This document shows positions 31,953 to 44,600 of a DNA stretch of 64,000 nucleotides, piece by piece. Under the pieces are notes generated by a model. The model did no database searches. It was not told the DNA's origin and worked only from the letters and a program-made list of their open reading frames with translations. The stretch is from Centrapalus pauciflorus (Eukaryota; Streptophyta; Magnoliopsida; Asterales; Asteraceae): NCBI GenBank assembly GCA_020465985.1, contig JAANYP010007640.1:1-64000 (forward strand), written 5' to 3'. A program made the translations under genes and the position numbers. Each line of letters begins with the position of its first letter. Position 1 is the stretch's first letter.

Positions 31953-33140
31953 ATGTCAGGAGACATTGTGACTCCTCAGCAAATGTTCCAGATGATGCAA
32001 GCTCTAATGGAAAAAAACAATGAACTACAATCCAAACGAATGGCTGAGCAGGCTCAGTCATTTGCAGATCAGTTAAGGGCCAGAGATGAGGCCGAAGCGA
32101 AAGGTAAGGCTGACAAACGAAAGAACAAGGAACAACAACAGGATGACCAAGAGGAAAGACAAGACACTGGGTCTTCTAACCGATCAAGGGGTTGTAGATT
32201 TAAGGACTTCAAAAGTTACGGAGCGGTTACTTTTGATGGAACTGGAGATGTCGTTACGGCATTGGAATGGATCACCACCACGGAGAGAACTTTCAGAATC
32301 AGCGACTGTGCTGACAAGGACATGGTCTGCTTTGCAACCGCTATGTTTGCAAGGGACGCTGTTATGTGGTGGGATGCAATGACACATGTGTTGACGATGG
32401 AGGTAGTGTCACACATGTCCTGGGGTGAAAAGGAAGTATTCTCTCAGCAATACTGTCCTACCGATGAGAAGCGCCGTCTAGAGGCGAAGTTTCTGAACCT
32501 AACTCAAGGAACGAAGACGGTTACACAATATGCCATCGAGTTCACCCGCTTAAGCTTGTTTGCACCGCATCAAGTCGACATAGAAGAGAGAAAGATAGCC
32601 CGGTTGAGGCCGGATTAGACTATGAGATTCGCCGAACCATGAGTGGGGTTCGGTATACAACATTTGCTGGTCTGCTAGAGGCTGCTCAAAATGTGGAGTA
32701 GATCGTTCTGTTATCTGGATACGTCATTGGGTCAGTTGCCGCAACACCGACCCAACCGTCGCCACCAAAAAGGCAGCGGAAGTTTGGATCTTCCCGATTC
32801 TCTCCACAATCCCATCAACAGTCATCATCACCCAAGAAGGGAAGGGCCTTTTCGGCGAGTTCAGAATTGAGGGACTGCAGGCGATGCAGAAAGGCGCACT
32901 CTGGGGAGTGCAAGACTCAAGACATGTACTGTTTCTGCTGTGGGCAGAAAGGCCATCACTGGGAGCATTGTCCTCGAAAAAACGATGCATGTTACAACTG
33001 CCACAGACTTGGCCATTTTTCAAGGGACTGCCCGAAACCCTCACGAGATCAAAGCGTTCAGCAATCAACGGCAAGATCTTCTGCAGCTTCCACTGCTCGC
33101 AGGGATCAATCTCAAAGGGCTCCGACAAGGGCGTTCCAAA
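31953..33140 (+). pseudogene. Tekay1 copy 1 gag
   Basis: Start at 31953 ([21 protein letters not shown]). N-terminal helical Q/E/K-rich region, then a gag capsid domain (FKDFKSYGAVTFDGTGD, AVMWWDAMTHV, FSQQYCPTDEKRRLEAKFL). A one-base loss near 32604 ends this frame at 32618. In the next frame DYEIRRTMSGVRYTTFAGLLEAAQ runs into a TAG at about 32699. Nucleocapsid follows at 32867-33060 with knuckles [14 protein letters not shown] and [14 protein letters not shown]. Homologous to the gags of Tekay2 and TR-GAG. Confidence 0.88.
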
Positions 33141-34357
33141 TCACTGCTGAAGAAGCAAAGGATGACCCGGAGGTGGTCACTTGTACGTTCTATGTTAACT
33201 CAATTCCCGCACGCATTTTGTTTGATTCCAGAGCAAATCGTTCGTTTGTCTCCACATCATTTGCTCGTCAATTCAATATGCCTACTTCAAAACTACAATT
33301 TGTGCTTGACATAGAGACTGCTAGCAACATGTTAGTTAAAGCAGATAAAGTATATAAGAACTGCACATTACTTGTAGAGGATGTAGTGTTCAACATAGAC
33401 TTGATCCCTATGGAGTTCGGGGAATTTGATGTTATAGTAGGTATGGACTGGTTGGTTCACAATGAGGCCCAAATCGTTTGCAAGAAAAGAATGATAAAGA
33501 TTACCACTCCCGAGGGCCGAGACATTTGTATCTATGGTGACAGACACAAAGGCGACTTATGCCTTATTTCAATCGCAAAAGCCCGAAAGCACGTTGCCAA
33601 GGGTTGTTCTGCATACTTAGCCTACGCTGTCGATGCAAAGGCTGAAATTCAATCTCCTTCTACCGTTCCCGTTGTTTCCGGATTTCCAGATGTCTTTCCA
33701 GAAGATATCTCGGGATTGCCACCTGACCGTCAAGTGGAATTCCGCATTGATTTGATTCCTGGAGCTGCTCCAATAGCAAAAGCTCCGTATCGTTTAGCTG
33801 CTGCAGAAATGCAGGAAATGATGAAGCAGTTACAGGAGCTACTTGACAAAGGCTTTATCCGCCCAAGTTCATCTCCTTGGGGCGCTCCTGTTCTGTTCGT
33901 CAAGAAGAAAGATGGCACATTACGTATGTGCATCGATTACCGCGAACTCAATAAAGTCACAATCAAGAACAAATACCCGTTGCCCCGGATTGATGATCTC
34001 TTCGACCAGTTACAAGGCGCAAGCTACTTCTCGAAGATTGATCTTCGCTCGGGTTATCATCAACTCAAAGTACACCCAGATGATATTCCAAAGACGGCTT
34101 TCAGAACTCGTTACGGACACTACGAGTTTCTGGTAATGCCATTCGGTCTTACAAATGCGCCGGCTGCTTTCATGGATCTCATGAATCGAGTCTGCCGGCC
34201 AATGCTCGACAAATCGGTCATCGTGTTCATCGATGACATTCTCATCTATTCAAAGACCGAAGAGGATCATGCAGCACATCTGAGAGAATTACTAGAGTTG
34301 CTACGCAAAGAGCGACTTTATGCCAAATTCTCTAAGTGTGAATTCTGGTTGAGGCAG
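33141..34357 (+). pseudogene. Tekay1 copy 1 pol, exon 1 (protease and RT)
   Basis: Continuous with the nucleocapsid frame. The aspartic protease domain reads [11 protein letters not shown] where FDSGAN is expected: the active-site Gly is Arg, which should abolish cleavage. RT from about 33690: [85 protein letters not shown] and the catalytic [14 protein letters not shown] (FIDD, usual in chromoviruses). It ends FWLRQ at 34357, followed by the intron. Without splicing the frame runs on into unrelated residues and stops at about 34457. Confidence 0.9.
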
Positions 34358-34446
34358 GTACGTCTCAACATTCGAAACAATTTCATGATCCTTATACTCA
34401 CTTGTGTACTCGTTGTTAACTTGTACTTACTCAATACCCTATTCAG
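34358..34446 (+). other. predicted spliceosomal intron inside RT (89 bp, copy 1)
   Basis: GTACGT...CTATTCAG between codons for RQ and IQFLG. T-rich, phase 0. Unspliced it shifts the frame (89 is not a multiple of three). Removing it restores the expected RT-to-RNase H connection. Identical in position to 47314-47402 and 60574-60666. Confidence 0.8.
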
Positions 34447-36585
34447 ATCCAATTCTTAGGGAACGTGATATCTGGTGTTGGGATTGTTGTTGATCCTGCA
34501 AAGATCGAAGCTATCCAGAACTGGGAATCACCCCGCAACGCCTCAGAAATTCGTAGCTTTCTGGGATTGGCTGGTTACTACCGCCGATTCATCAAGGACT
34601 TCTCTAAAATCGCCGTTCCGCTTACAAAGCTTACTCGCAAGAATGCGACCTTCTTTTGGAAAGAAGAACAACAAGAGGCTTTTGACAAACTGAAGAATTT
34701 GCTAAGTGAAGCACCAATTTTAGCACTGCCTGAAGGGAACGAGGAGTTTGTTGTCTATACTGATGCATCAGGCATGGGTTTGGGAGCGGTATTAATGCAA
34801 AGGGGAAATGTCATAGCATACGCTTCCAGACAGCTCAAACCACATGTGAAGGATTACTCTACTCATGATCTAGAGCTAACTGCTGTGACTTTCGCTCTCA
34901 AACTTTGGAGGCACTATTTGTACGGAACCAAGTGTCAGCTCTTCACCGACCACAAGAGTTTGAAGTACATATTCAGTCAGAAGGACTTGAATATGAGGCA
35001 AAGAAGGTCAATGGAGTTGATCAAAGATTACGACTGTGAGATTCTCTATCATCCAGGGAAGGCCAACGTAGTGGCTGATGCCCTAAGTAGAAAAGCATAC
35101 TGCAAGGCATACTGCTATGCCTTGACTTCCACGATACTGACTTCAACCATTATAGACGATGTAAGGGCTGCTCAGTTGCAGGCCTTAAAGGAGGAGAATG
35201 TAAAGGACGAAAATATCAGAGTTCAACTGCCATTAATGCAAGACGATGGAACTGGACTCAAAGGTGTGTACAACAGAGTTTGGGTTCCTAAGTTCGGGAA
35301 CATGCGAGAAATAATTCTTGCAGAAGCTCATCAATCCAAGTTCTCAATTCATCCTGGTAGCACAAAAATGTACAACGACCTGAAAGCCGATTTCTGGTGG
35401 CCAGGATTGAAAAGAGATGTCGGTCAGTATGTTGAAAGGTGCAGAACTTGTCGTTTAGTCAAAGCAGAACATCAGCAACCCTATGGTAGTATGCAACCTC
35501 TTCCTATCCCAGAATGGAACTGGGACCATATTACTATGGATTTCATAACCAAGCTACCTAAGACACGTCGTCAACATGATGTCATTTGGGTCATCGTTGA
35601 CCGATTAACAAAATCTGCGCACTTCATTCCAATCCGAGAAACCTATTCACTGGACCGTCTTGCCCAGATGTACGTTAACGAAATCGTCATTAGGCATGGT
35701 GTGCCTAAGTCTATTGTCTCCGACCGAGATAGTAGATTCACTTCCAACTTCTGGGCTGCTTTACAAAACGGTCTTGGTACTCGTATCGCAATGAGTACTG
35801 CCTACAGACCCCAATCTGATGGTCAAAGTGAAAGAACAATCTTAACTCTAGAGGACATGCTCAGAGCGTGTGTCATGGATTTGGGTGGTAACTGGGACGA
35901 TCACCTCCCATTGGTTGAATTCTCCTACAACAATAGTTACCATCCCACTATCAAGATGGCACCGTTCGAGTTCCTGTATGGCAGAAAGTGTAGGACTCCA
36001 ACCTGTTGGAGGGAAACAGGAGAAACTCCAATAGCTGGTCCTGCCTTATTGCAAGAAACCAACGAAAAGATCCAACTCATTCGACAGTACATGAAAACGG
36101 CACAAGATCGGCAAAAGAATTATCACAAATTCCGTCACAAAGCAATAGAGTTTCAAAAGGACGATTAGGTATACTTAAAAGTATCCCCAATGAAAGGTGT
36201 CACGAGATTCGTAAAGCGAGGAAAGCTATCACCTCGATTCATAGGACCCTTCAAAATGCTTGAAAGAGTTGGGAACCAGTCCTATCACTTGGACTTGCCG
36301 GAAGAGTTATCAGGTGTTCACCCGGTCTTCCATGTTGGTTACTTAAGAAAAAGTCTGGTGCCCGACAGGGAACCATGGACTGATCATTCGGACATTAAGA
36401 TTGACAAATGACTAAGGTTCGTTGACGAGCCGGAGTGCATTTTAGAGACAAAAGTCAAGAAACTACGTAATAAAGAGATCAGGATGGTGCTGGTCAAGTG
36501 GAAGCATCATCGGGGAGCTAATCATACTTGGGAATCGGAAGAAGACATGAAGACTAAGTACCCAAGTTTGTTTAGCGCAGCATGA
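34447..36585 (+). pseudogene. Tekay1 copy 1 pol, exon 2 (RNase H, integrase, chromodomain)
   Basis: Connection ([19 protein letters not shown]), then RNase H ([46 protein letters not shown]). Integrase has a zinc finger ([18 protein letters not shown]...[11 protein letters not shown]) and a DDE core: Asp in [13 protein letters not shown], Asp in [13 protein letters not shown], Glu in [13 protein letters not shown]. The C-terminus has GPFKMLERVGNQSYHLDLP and a chromodomain-like VLVKWKHHRGANHTWE, ending at TGA 36583. Stops: TAG at 36166 (Trp in copy 2) and TGA at 36409 (Arg in copy 2), both transitions of the kind expected from methyl-cytosine decay. Confidence 0.9.
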
Positions 36586-36622
36586 CTTCGCGGACGAAGT
36601 ATAGGCGTGGTGGAGCCCATGC

Positions 36623-36819
36623 TGTAACATCCCAAATTTTAATTAATTGTAATTTGCAAATTTTAAGAACTAAATTGTTGTACTTTTGGATGATGATATT
36701 AATTTAAGTTAAATTTGATCATATTATCTGTCAAATAAGAAGATACAAAGTTGAAGGGTGCATTATGCAAAAGTGTCAAAATAGAGAATAAAAGATGGAC
36801 ACTCCTTTCATTTTCACCA
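36623..36819 (+). repeat. Tekay1 middle LTR, left part
   Basis: Starts TGTAACATCCCAAATT and ends at CACCA (36815-36819), the copia A target site. Continues at 45371. Confidence 0.92.
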
Positions 36820-37472
36820 TGTTGGTACACCCTGTGTGACGATAGCAGTCTAATCGATCTGCATTATGGTTTAAGTAATATTCTGAGTATTAACAAGTGT
36901 TTTGATATATATGTTTATATGTGTTTGTCTGTTATTGATTGTGTGTTTGAACTTGTAACATATTACAAGAAGTTCAAACATAAAGGTCAAAGATTAACTC
37001 AAGCATAAGTAAAACATAAGTTTCATCACTTAAGTATTTAAGTGTATTGGCTAGATTCGAATAGGTAAAGGAAGACATTCGAATCTGTGATAGATTCGAA
37101 TGTATCCTTAGATTCGAATGGGCTAGATTCGAGAGTGTCTTGTGGACAGACTCGAATGGGCCTTGGGCCAGATTCGAGCTTGGCCCACAACAGACTCGAA
37201 TCAGGGTCTATAATTAGGGATAGACTCGAATCATTAAGGGACTTTTAGCAGAATTCGTGAGGAATGAAGCAAAAGGCGATCTCGAGTTTATCAGCTAGGT
37301 GAGTGCCGTTTCGGAGAGAATTAGTTCGTAGGATCGTTCGTGTGTCGTTCGTTCAGCGTCTAATAGTCTCCGTGTTCCGTTGGTTAAGAGTTGTCCGTCT
37401 AACCGTCGACGAGGATTCCGCACTCGTTCACGGATCCGCGTCTAGATAGATCTTGCAGTTGTAGACCTTACA
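36820..37472 (+). repeat. copia A 5' LTR
   Basis: TGTTGGTACACCCTGTG to GTAGACCTTACA. Nine copies of AGAYTCGA / ATTCGAATC-type motif lie between 37050 and 37235, spaced 10-40 bp; the same word is amplified upstream of this element's extra ORF. Confidence 0.95.
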
Positions 37473-37474
37473 AG

Positions 37475-37494
37475 TGGTATCAGAGCCAGGTTGC
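37475..37494 (+). other. copia A primer binding site
   Basis: TGGTATCAGAGCCAGGTTGC two bases after the LTR; iMet type. Confidence 0.9.
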
Positions 37495-37506
37495 ATCTGA
37501 ACGACG

Positions 37507-39455
37507 ATGGCCAAATCTTTCCAAGGACCACGTTCGAATCTACGTCCGAGCCTACTGCGACTGTAGATGGATCTCCAGAAGTTGCTGATCAAGAGGCACC
37601 TAACACTGAGAATCAGACTCAAGCTTCAAGTTCTAACTCTGAGGAAAACGTCCGTGAGGAGGAAAATGTAGAAGCTGAGCCTGTTCCCCCTTTAGGTGAA
37701 ATAGGATCCAACTTAGGAGATAATCTAAGGGTTGATGAAATAGAGACCTCTAGGATTAACAAGAACCATCCAATAGAAAGCATCATAGGAAATCCTAACG
37801 AGGGTGTGAAGACTCGGAGTAGTGTAAATAACAACACCGTGTTGTTGTCGATGATAAACGACTCCGAGGCATATCACACATGTCTTTATTCATGTTTCAT
37901 ATCGCAAGTAGAGCCTAAGAATGTGCAAATGGCACTTAAGGATAACTCCTGGGTTGAAGCGATGCAGGAAGAACTTTCACAGTTTAGGAAACTAGAAGTG
38001 TGGGAGTTAGTTCCGTTACCTCGAGGGGAGATTGCAATAGGAACCAAATGGGTTTTTAAGTGCAAAAGAGACGATCGGGGTATAGTCACGCGCAACAAGG
38101 CGAGATTAGTTGTAAAGGGTTTCAACCAAGAGGAGGGAATCGATTACAACGAAGTTTTTGCACCAGTAGCAAGGCTGGAAGCCATTAGGTTGTTTCTAGC
38201 TTTTGCCTCCTTCAACGGCTTTAAGGTATATCAGTTAGATGTTAAGAGTGCTTTCCTGTATGGGAAAGTGAAGGAGTTGGTGTATGTAGAACAACCACCC
38301 GGATTTACAGATCCAAAATATCCTGATAGAGTATATTGCTTAGATAAGGCTCTTTATGGATTACATCAGGCACCTAGGGCGTGGTATGAGACTTTATTCA
38401 ACCATCTTTTAGAAAACAGTTTTGAAAGGGGTAGGATAGATAGTACTCTATTTGTGAAGAGGAAGGGAGAACACTTTATCTTGGTACAAGTGTACGTCGA
38501 TGATATCATTTTTGGATCATCAGACGAACAGATGTGCAAAGATTTCGAGAAGGTGATGAAGTCTAAGTTCGAGATGAGTGCTATGGGGGAGTTGAATTTC
38601 TTTTTAGGGTTACAAGTTGACCAAAAGAAGGAAGGGATGTTTATACATCAAACTAAGTATGTCTATGACATATTAGAACGGTGTTTGGGATGTAAAAAAG
38701 GAGGGAACTAAGTGCGGCCCACTTCAGCACGCCGAGTCAAGTGAATCACAACTCGGGCCGGGTACTGAAAGTGATACGCGATGTGGATCCAGAAATTTAT
38801 ATCGTGCCATGAAGTGGGTCACTATGTAGTTAACTTCTTCAAGACTGATATTTGTTGCGTGTGATTTGTGCTAGGGTTTCAGCGAATCCGAAGGAGATGC
38901 ATATGAAAGGCTGTGAAGCGGATTATACGATACCTCAAGTCGAAACCGAAGCTGGGACTTTGGTATCACGCGGAGGGAGATCTAGAGTTGGAAGCGTTCA
39001 CGGATTCTGACTACGGAGGATGCAGCTTGACGCGCAAATCTACAACTGGAGGTTGTCAGTTCCTAGGAGGGAGATTGGTATCCTGGCAATGCAAGAAACA
39101 AACATCGGTAGCCATTTCAACGTGCGAGGCCGAGTATGTTGCTGCTGGTAGTTGCTGCTCACAGGTTCTGTGGATACAACAACAATTGCGGGATTACGGT
39201 TTGACTTACACTCAAACTCCTATTAGGATAGACAATCAATCTACAATTGCTATAACTAATAATCCAGTTAAACACAGTAAAACAAAGCACATAGACATAA
39301 GGCATCATTTTATTCGGGATTGTGCTGAAAAGAACTTAATCAAACTGGTAAAGGTGGCAACAGAAGATAATAATGCTGATTTATTTACTAAAGCGTTTGA
39401 TAAGTCACGGTTTGAGTATTTAATTCAACTGAATGGAATGCGCAACCCAGAGTAA
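37507..39455 (+). pseudogene. copia A pol remnant: RT and RNase H
   Basis: A short gag start (MAKSFQGPRSNLRP, 37507) runs out within 20 codons. It is followed directly by the linker preceding RT, so gag, protease and integrase are deleted. RT in one frame to 38711: WVEAMQEELSQFRKLEVWEL, IGTKWVFKCKRDD, KARLVVKGFNQEEGIDY, YQLDVKSAFLYG, ALYGLHQAPRAWYE and the catalytic VQVYVDDIIFGS. 38700-38912 is recognisable RT/RNase H connection broken by several indels. RNase H resumes 38913-39455 (SDYGGCSLTRKSTTGGCQF, STCEAEYVAAGSCC, TKHIDIRHHFIRDC). Not functional as one protein. Confidence 0.9.
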
Positions 39456-40829
39456 TTTGACCTTAGTAGTAGTAAGTTTATTTTATTTTATTGTAGAGTA
39501 GTAGTTTTTCTTTCTTTTCAGTAATCTGCTAATTTAGTAAAGTTTCTATTTTTAGTAAGTTTCTATCTTTAGTAAGTTAGTAGGTTAGCTTATTTTACTG
39601 CTTTTCTTATGAAAAAATAAAAGAAAAAAAGAGAGAAAATTACAAAAATACAAAAAAAGAGAATATCAGAAAAAAGAGTTAAGTCTTAGATACATAGGTT
39701 CAAAGTGACGAAAATTAGCACCGTCGTTACAGACTCTAAGTATTTAGGCTTTCACACATAATGCAACTAAATCCTAAGTGTTATACTTTATTTAGTTTGA
39801 TGTGTTGGTAGGCATAATACATATAGGGAATCTCAAGGCTAATAAAATATTCTAGAAAAAGTCAAGCGTGTCACTAACTTAGATGTACGACCAATCGGTC
39901 TTAATTTTTATGTACCAGACATACAAACATTGAGTCTAAATGAGGTATGCAAACTTTCTGGGGATGTATGGCAACATCAAATACATCTAAAAATGGAAAT
40001 AATAGAAATATCATATGTAACTGAGAGTCGAAAACATGCAACTCTGTTGTACGTAAGTACAGACCTGTTGTCTCTGTTTAGATTCGGGTTAGCAGATATG
40101 TCGCTTTGTTGTACGTCAGTACAGACCTGTCACCGCTGTCTGCTAATTTTAAAAATAAACCTTAAGTCGAACTAAGACACTTTGTTGTATGAAAATACAG
40201 ACCTGTGTCCGATGTTTGTCTTTTAAAGAAAGTTTGCAAATACCAACAAGTTAGAATCTTTGTCTGTGTGCCTTGATCATAAAAGTATGTCTATGTCTGA
40301 GTCACGTAAGATAATTTCCTGATAAATAAAAAGGCCAAGGGATATTCCGAAATGTAGAATGTTTAACGGGGTAAAATACCAACAATCGGCTAAATAGGTA
40401 TGTCACAACAAACAATCAAAGGAATCAAAAATTCCTAAGTGTGAAAGTTTAAGTACTGAAAGTTAGTATCAGACATCGCTATCTGATTGAACCTTTCTTA
40501 GACTATACTCATCAAAAATATGTTGTTAAGTATTTAGCTTAGCTTGTAAATTCTCTTAAGTCTAGATTAAATTTTTTGGTCAAAATTTTATTTTACTCTA
40601 TTTTTACCTTAGTTTATTTTATTTCATTTTAGTTTAGTTTAATTTTTTACTTAGGGAAAAGGTCAAAAGTTACTGAGGGTGCATTCAAAGTTGGATAAAA
40701 TAAACAATGCGTGAACTATCTTGAGCTTAGGGTAAAAGAATTGGCATAATTTATCTTGTTACACAATACCGTAGAAAAAAGTTGGAAAAGTTGAAACTAT
40801 TTCAAAATTTTCGAAATTTTTCTAAGTGT
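39456..40829 (+). other. noncoding region between RNase H and the extra ORF
   Basis: No ORF supported. A TTTAGTAAGTTTCTA tandem at about 39530-39585, then an A/G-rich stretch 39609-39680. Three copies of a hairpin-forming repeat, TTGTTGTACGTMAGTACAGACCTGT-like, at 40041-40069, 40102-40130 and 40179-40207. Confidence 0.6.
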
Positions 40830-41653
40830 TGGTGGTTTCGAATCTAAGACAGACTCGAATAAGGAGTAATTCGAATCTGTCAGTAGATTCGAATCTACGC
40901 TTAGACTCGAGGGTTGGTGGTATAAATAGGTTAACAGTAAGTCATTAATTCCATCTGTTTTCGAATCTATACTATCAAATCTAAAGGCGATTTCGAATCT
41001 GTACTTCGAGTCTATCGTAATCCTCCAAAACGACATTTTGTCGAGTCTCTTACTTGGTGTTTCGATTCTACAGATACATCTAGGTATAATCAACCGGATT
41101 GTACAAGATTTGTGTAGTTTTATGCACAATTTTAGACTCAATCGTCAAATTTTGAAGTTTTATGGGTCGAAATAGGGTTTTTACTAAATTACCAAGTTTG
41201 GACCTATAAAAGATCAAATTAAAAGCATAAATCAATGATTAGAACCTAGTTGAACTAATGTATGTGAATTACTAAGTTCAAAACGGTTAAAATCTTGGAT
41301 TTTTGGTGAAAGAAGGACCGACGGGGTTTCGAGTCTGTTCCTGGACTTCGAATCTGTTCATGGGTTTCTCGAATCTGTCATTAGATTCGAGATGACCATG
41401 ATCCTCGAATCTGTCCATTAGACTCGAATAGGGACACTTCGAATCTGTCCATTACACTCGAATATGGACACTTCGAATCTGTTATTTTTGAATCTATCAT
41501 TTATTTGCACTGTTTAATTTAAATTTTATTAAACTTGTAGAAATTTAATTGTGTTAGATTTTGTACTTAAACAAGTACAAAATAAAACAAATTTAAATTT
41601 AAACAAGTTTATTGATTTTTAATGAGTCTAACAGTTTTGTTTATTGTGCAGAA
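40830..41653 (+). promoter_or_regulatory. motif array and candidate promoter of the copia A extra ORF
   Basis: About 18 copies of TTCGAATCTG / AGACTCGAAT between 40837 and 41480, including a 34-bp tandem (TCGA at 41405, 41439, 41473). A TATA box TATAAATAGG at 40921-40930 follows the first five copies. Candidate leader exon about 40950-41083, donor CTAG|GTATAA at 41084, acceptor TTTATTGTGCAG ending 41651, two bases before ATG. Promoter and 568-bp intron are inferred from consensus. Confidence 0.5.
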
Positions 41654-44600
41654 ATGGCTATTCGAGCGTTTGTTCCCAAGCATAATATGGTCCTTAATCC
41701 AGACATGAATCTCCCTGAGGCGCAGGGATTCCGTGAAGTACTGGATTTCCTAGCTGAATCTAGGATTAGCTATGCTTTGTTTCATAACATTCCAATTGTA
41801 ATTTCGTATGTACGCCAGTTCTATGATCATTTACAGGTTGACTGTACTGTCACCCCGACAGTTATAAGCACCAGAATCGCTGGCCAGCCTCTAGTCTTCT
41901 CAGCAGATATGTTGCGCCAAGTTCTACAGTTGGGTTCTCAGGAACAGGAGGACGGGCCTATTGACTTCCCGTTAAGTATTAGGCAGACTGCTTTTCTGAG
42001 GATGGGATACAGTTTAGATGTGACAAAGTCGTCATACATGAAGAGTGGCCTGATTGGGCAATGGAGATTCTTGGTGCACGTATTCATGGTCTGTTTTGCG
42101 CCGAAGAAAGCTGGATTTGATTACATATTGTCAAAGATCCAATTTGGAGTTATTGCATTGGTATATAATCGGAAGTTCAGCTTTTCGCAGATGTTCTTCT
42201 CGGAGTTCGTTCATCAAATTACGGCTCCAGAAAGGGAAAGATTTTTGCTGTACCCAAGATTCATAATGATGCTGATAAGGCATTTCTTGCCAGACTTGCC
42301 GCCGTCCAATGACTCTTTGAGTGTTAATGTTATGGACAAACGGATTTTCGCTGATTGTTCCTCACACCGAGGAAGATTGGCTGTTCCTGTTGCTCGTCCA
42401 TCGTTCGGAGCTATTGTGGATAGGGATTTTCAAGCCCCGGAAGATGCCAACTGGGCAGGGGTCGTTGAGTTTCCACAACAACAACAACTGCAACAACGTC
42501 AACAACAACAACAGCCAAGAGTTCAAAGACGCCGTCAGAGACCAGCAGTGAGTCCAATCCAGGCATCAAGGCCTTCTACAAGCGAGCAGCCCCAAGCACA
42601 GGAAGCAGGGCCTTCAAGTGCAGTTCCTGATTCTGAACAAATTGCGCAAACACTAGAAGAGATATGGGCATCAGGACCCCATGCGAACGAGGACGTGGCC
42701 GCAGCATTAGTGGGGGAGCTGCTCAGTCCACCAGAAGGAGCAGAAGATGTTCTTAGAGATGTGGATGAGTATGAGCCAGAAAGGGTTGATGAAGGCTTGA
42801 CATCATCAGCATCAGAATCAGATGATATGGATGGGCAGGAGGCTGAAGCTCCTGAATCAGTGGCTGCAGATCCCAATATTCACATCGGAACCTATGGAGC
42901 TAGGTTAGTAGTGAATGAAGCAGCAGGATCGAGGAGGAGAGAAGAAAGGGAATCTGAAGATTCGGATTTTGAAGAAGAGGAAGTTGCTCAACTAGTGACA
43001 AGGCAACGGGCCAAACGTCACAGGTTCATGCAGGGGACTTCATCAGAGTCCGATGCACAACCTCAGCTTCAAACCCAAACCCAACCACAAGTCACAGCTC
43101 CACCATCACCGCCACCTCAGCAGCATGAACCATACATTCCATCACCTTTCATCCCATCTCCCATTCAATCCATTCCTTCTACGTCAGCAGCATATACCGA
43201 AAATCAAAGATTCATGCAACTCAAGAGTCGTGTTGACTTTCAGCACGTTCAAATAATAACTCTTACAAAAGTTGTAGGCGAACTCCAGGAGCATAATTCA
43301 AATCTTGATAAGGAGAATGCAGAGTTGAGGAAGATTGTGGAAAGTGTCAGAGACGAAAACATGGAGCTAAAATCTTTCGTAGCTGATCAATCTTCAGAAA
43401 TCCGAGCAATGAGGTCCCTCCTAGAGCAACTTATGAAAAATCTACAAACTCAGGGGGAGACGAGTTGTAAGGATCAGGAGGTACAGAGAAGAGATGATGA
43501 TAATGAAGGCGATGATCCCGGTGCGAATAAAGAGATTGAGTCTGTAGATTTTCCTGCAGCTCAAGTTACACAAATTCAGGGGGAGCCAAGTACAGAAGGA
43601 GAAGTAGGAAGATCTGGAAAAGAAGCAGGTTCCTCGAGGGTTCTGGACAGTGACATGATTGATGCACTGAAGGACATAGAGGAAGAGCTTATGGATTTTG
43701 ACCATGAAGAAGAAGAGTTAGAAGAAGGAGAATTTATTCCAGAGGAGGTTGTGGACTGGAAATCAGACGATGAAGTGTTGGATGATGAAGACGATCATGT
43801 CAATGAGGTTATTATCAATTCACAACCTGTCACGGAGTTATATGAAGGACAAAATCATAATGTGATTGACGTTGACTATATCAAGGTAGCCTCAGTCGAG
43901 GACAAAGAACTTGAAGAGGCCGAGAAGGAGCCATCTAGAGCTGACTTGATAAATCTTTGGTTCAAGAAAGAGGAAAAGAAAGATCAGTTGAAGATGAAGA
44001 AGAAAATGAGAGTTCCAGGTGCTGGAAGCTTCTCAGGAGGCATTATAAGCTGGTTCTTTGACAAAGAACTGCAGCTATTTATCTTGAAAAGAAGAGATGG
44101 ACTACAATACTTGAGGCGAACACTAAAAGCATTTAACTCATTGCCCAAGATTGAAGTAAAGGAGCTTGCATGGAAAGAGTTAATTAATATAGGTGAAGAC
44201 CAGTACGCTGAAGTCGTGGCAAGAATTATAAGGAAAGAAGGAAGATCAGGAAAGTTCGAGCGACTCAAGCCAAGGACCGGAAAGAGGGTCGAGGATCAGT
44301 CGAGAATAGATCCTCATACAGGTAGGCCATGGGCCAGGATGGTATACAAACCTGTGAGGTGTCTAAAGAAAGTACCAATGAAATCGATGCCACAGAACGT
44401 TTTGAGCAACATGAAATGGTGGTACCTCGAGATTGACACTGCTGAAGCCATCATGGAGGATCAAGACGAGCAGGTCATTTTGAAGGTATATGATCCACTG
44501 CATTTGATAAACCTATCAAAGGACGACCTGAAGAAGCTTCATGATCAGCCTATCTTCTTTACTGAACCATGGAGATCTGAAGCCAGGAAGTTCCAAAAGG

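Noticed and set aside
34358..34459. C-terminal extension of RT with a hydrophobic tail
   Set aside because: This is the intron read as protein; the same stretch fits GT-AG splicing and restores the normal RT sequence.
40830..41500. CRISPR-like array of short repeats
   Set aside because: Repeats are 8-12 bp, in both orientations, without uniform spacers, in a plant retrotransposon.
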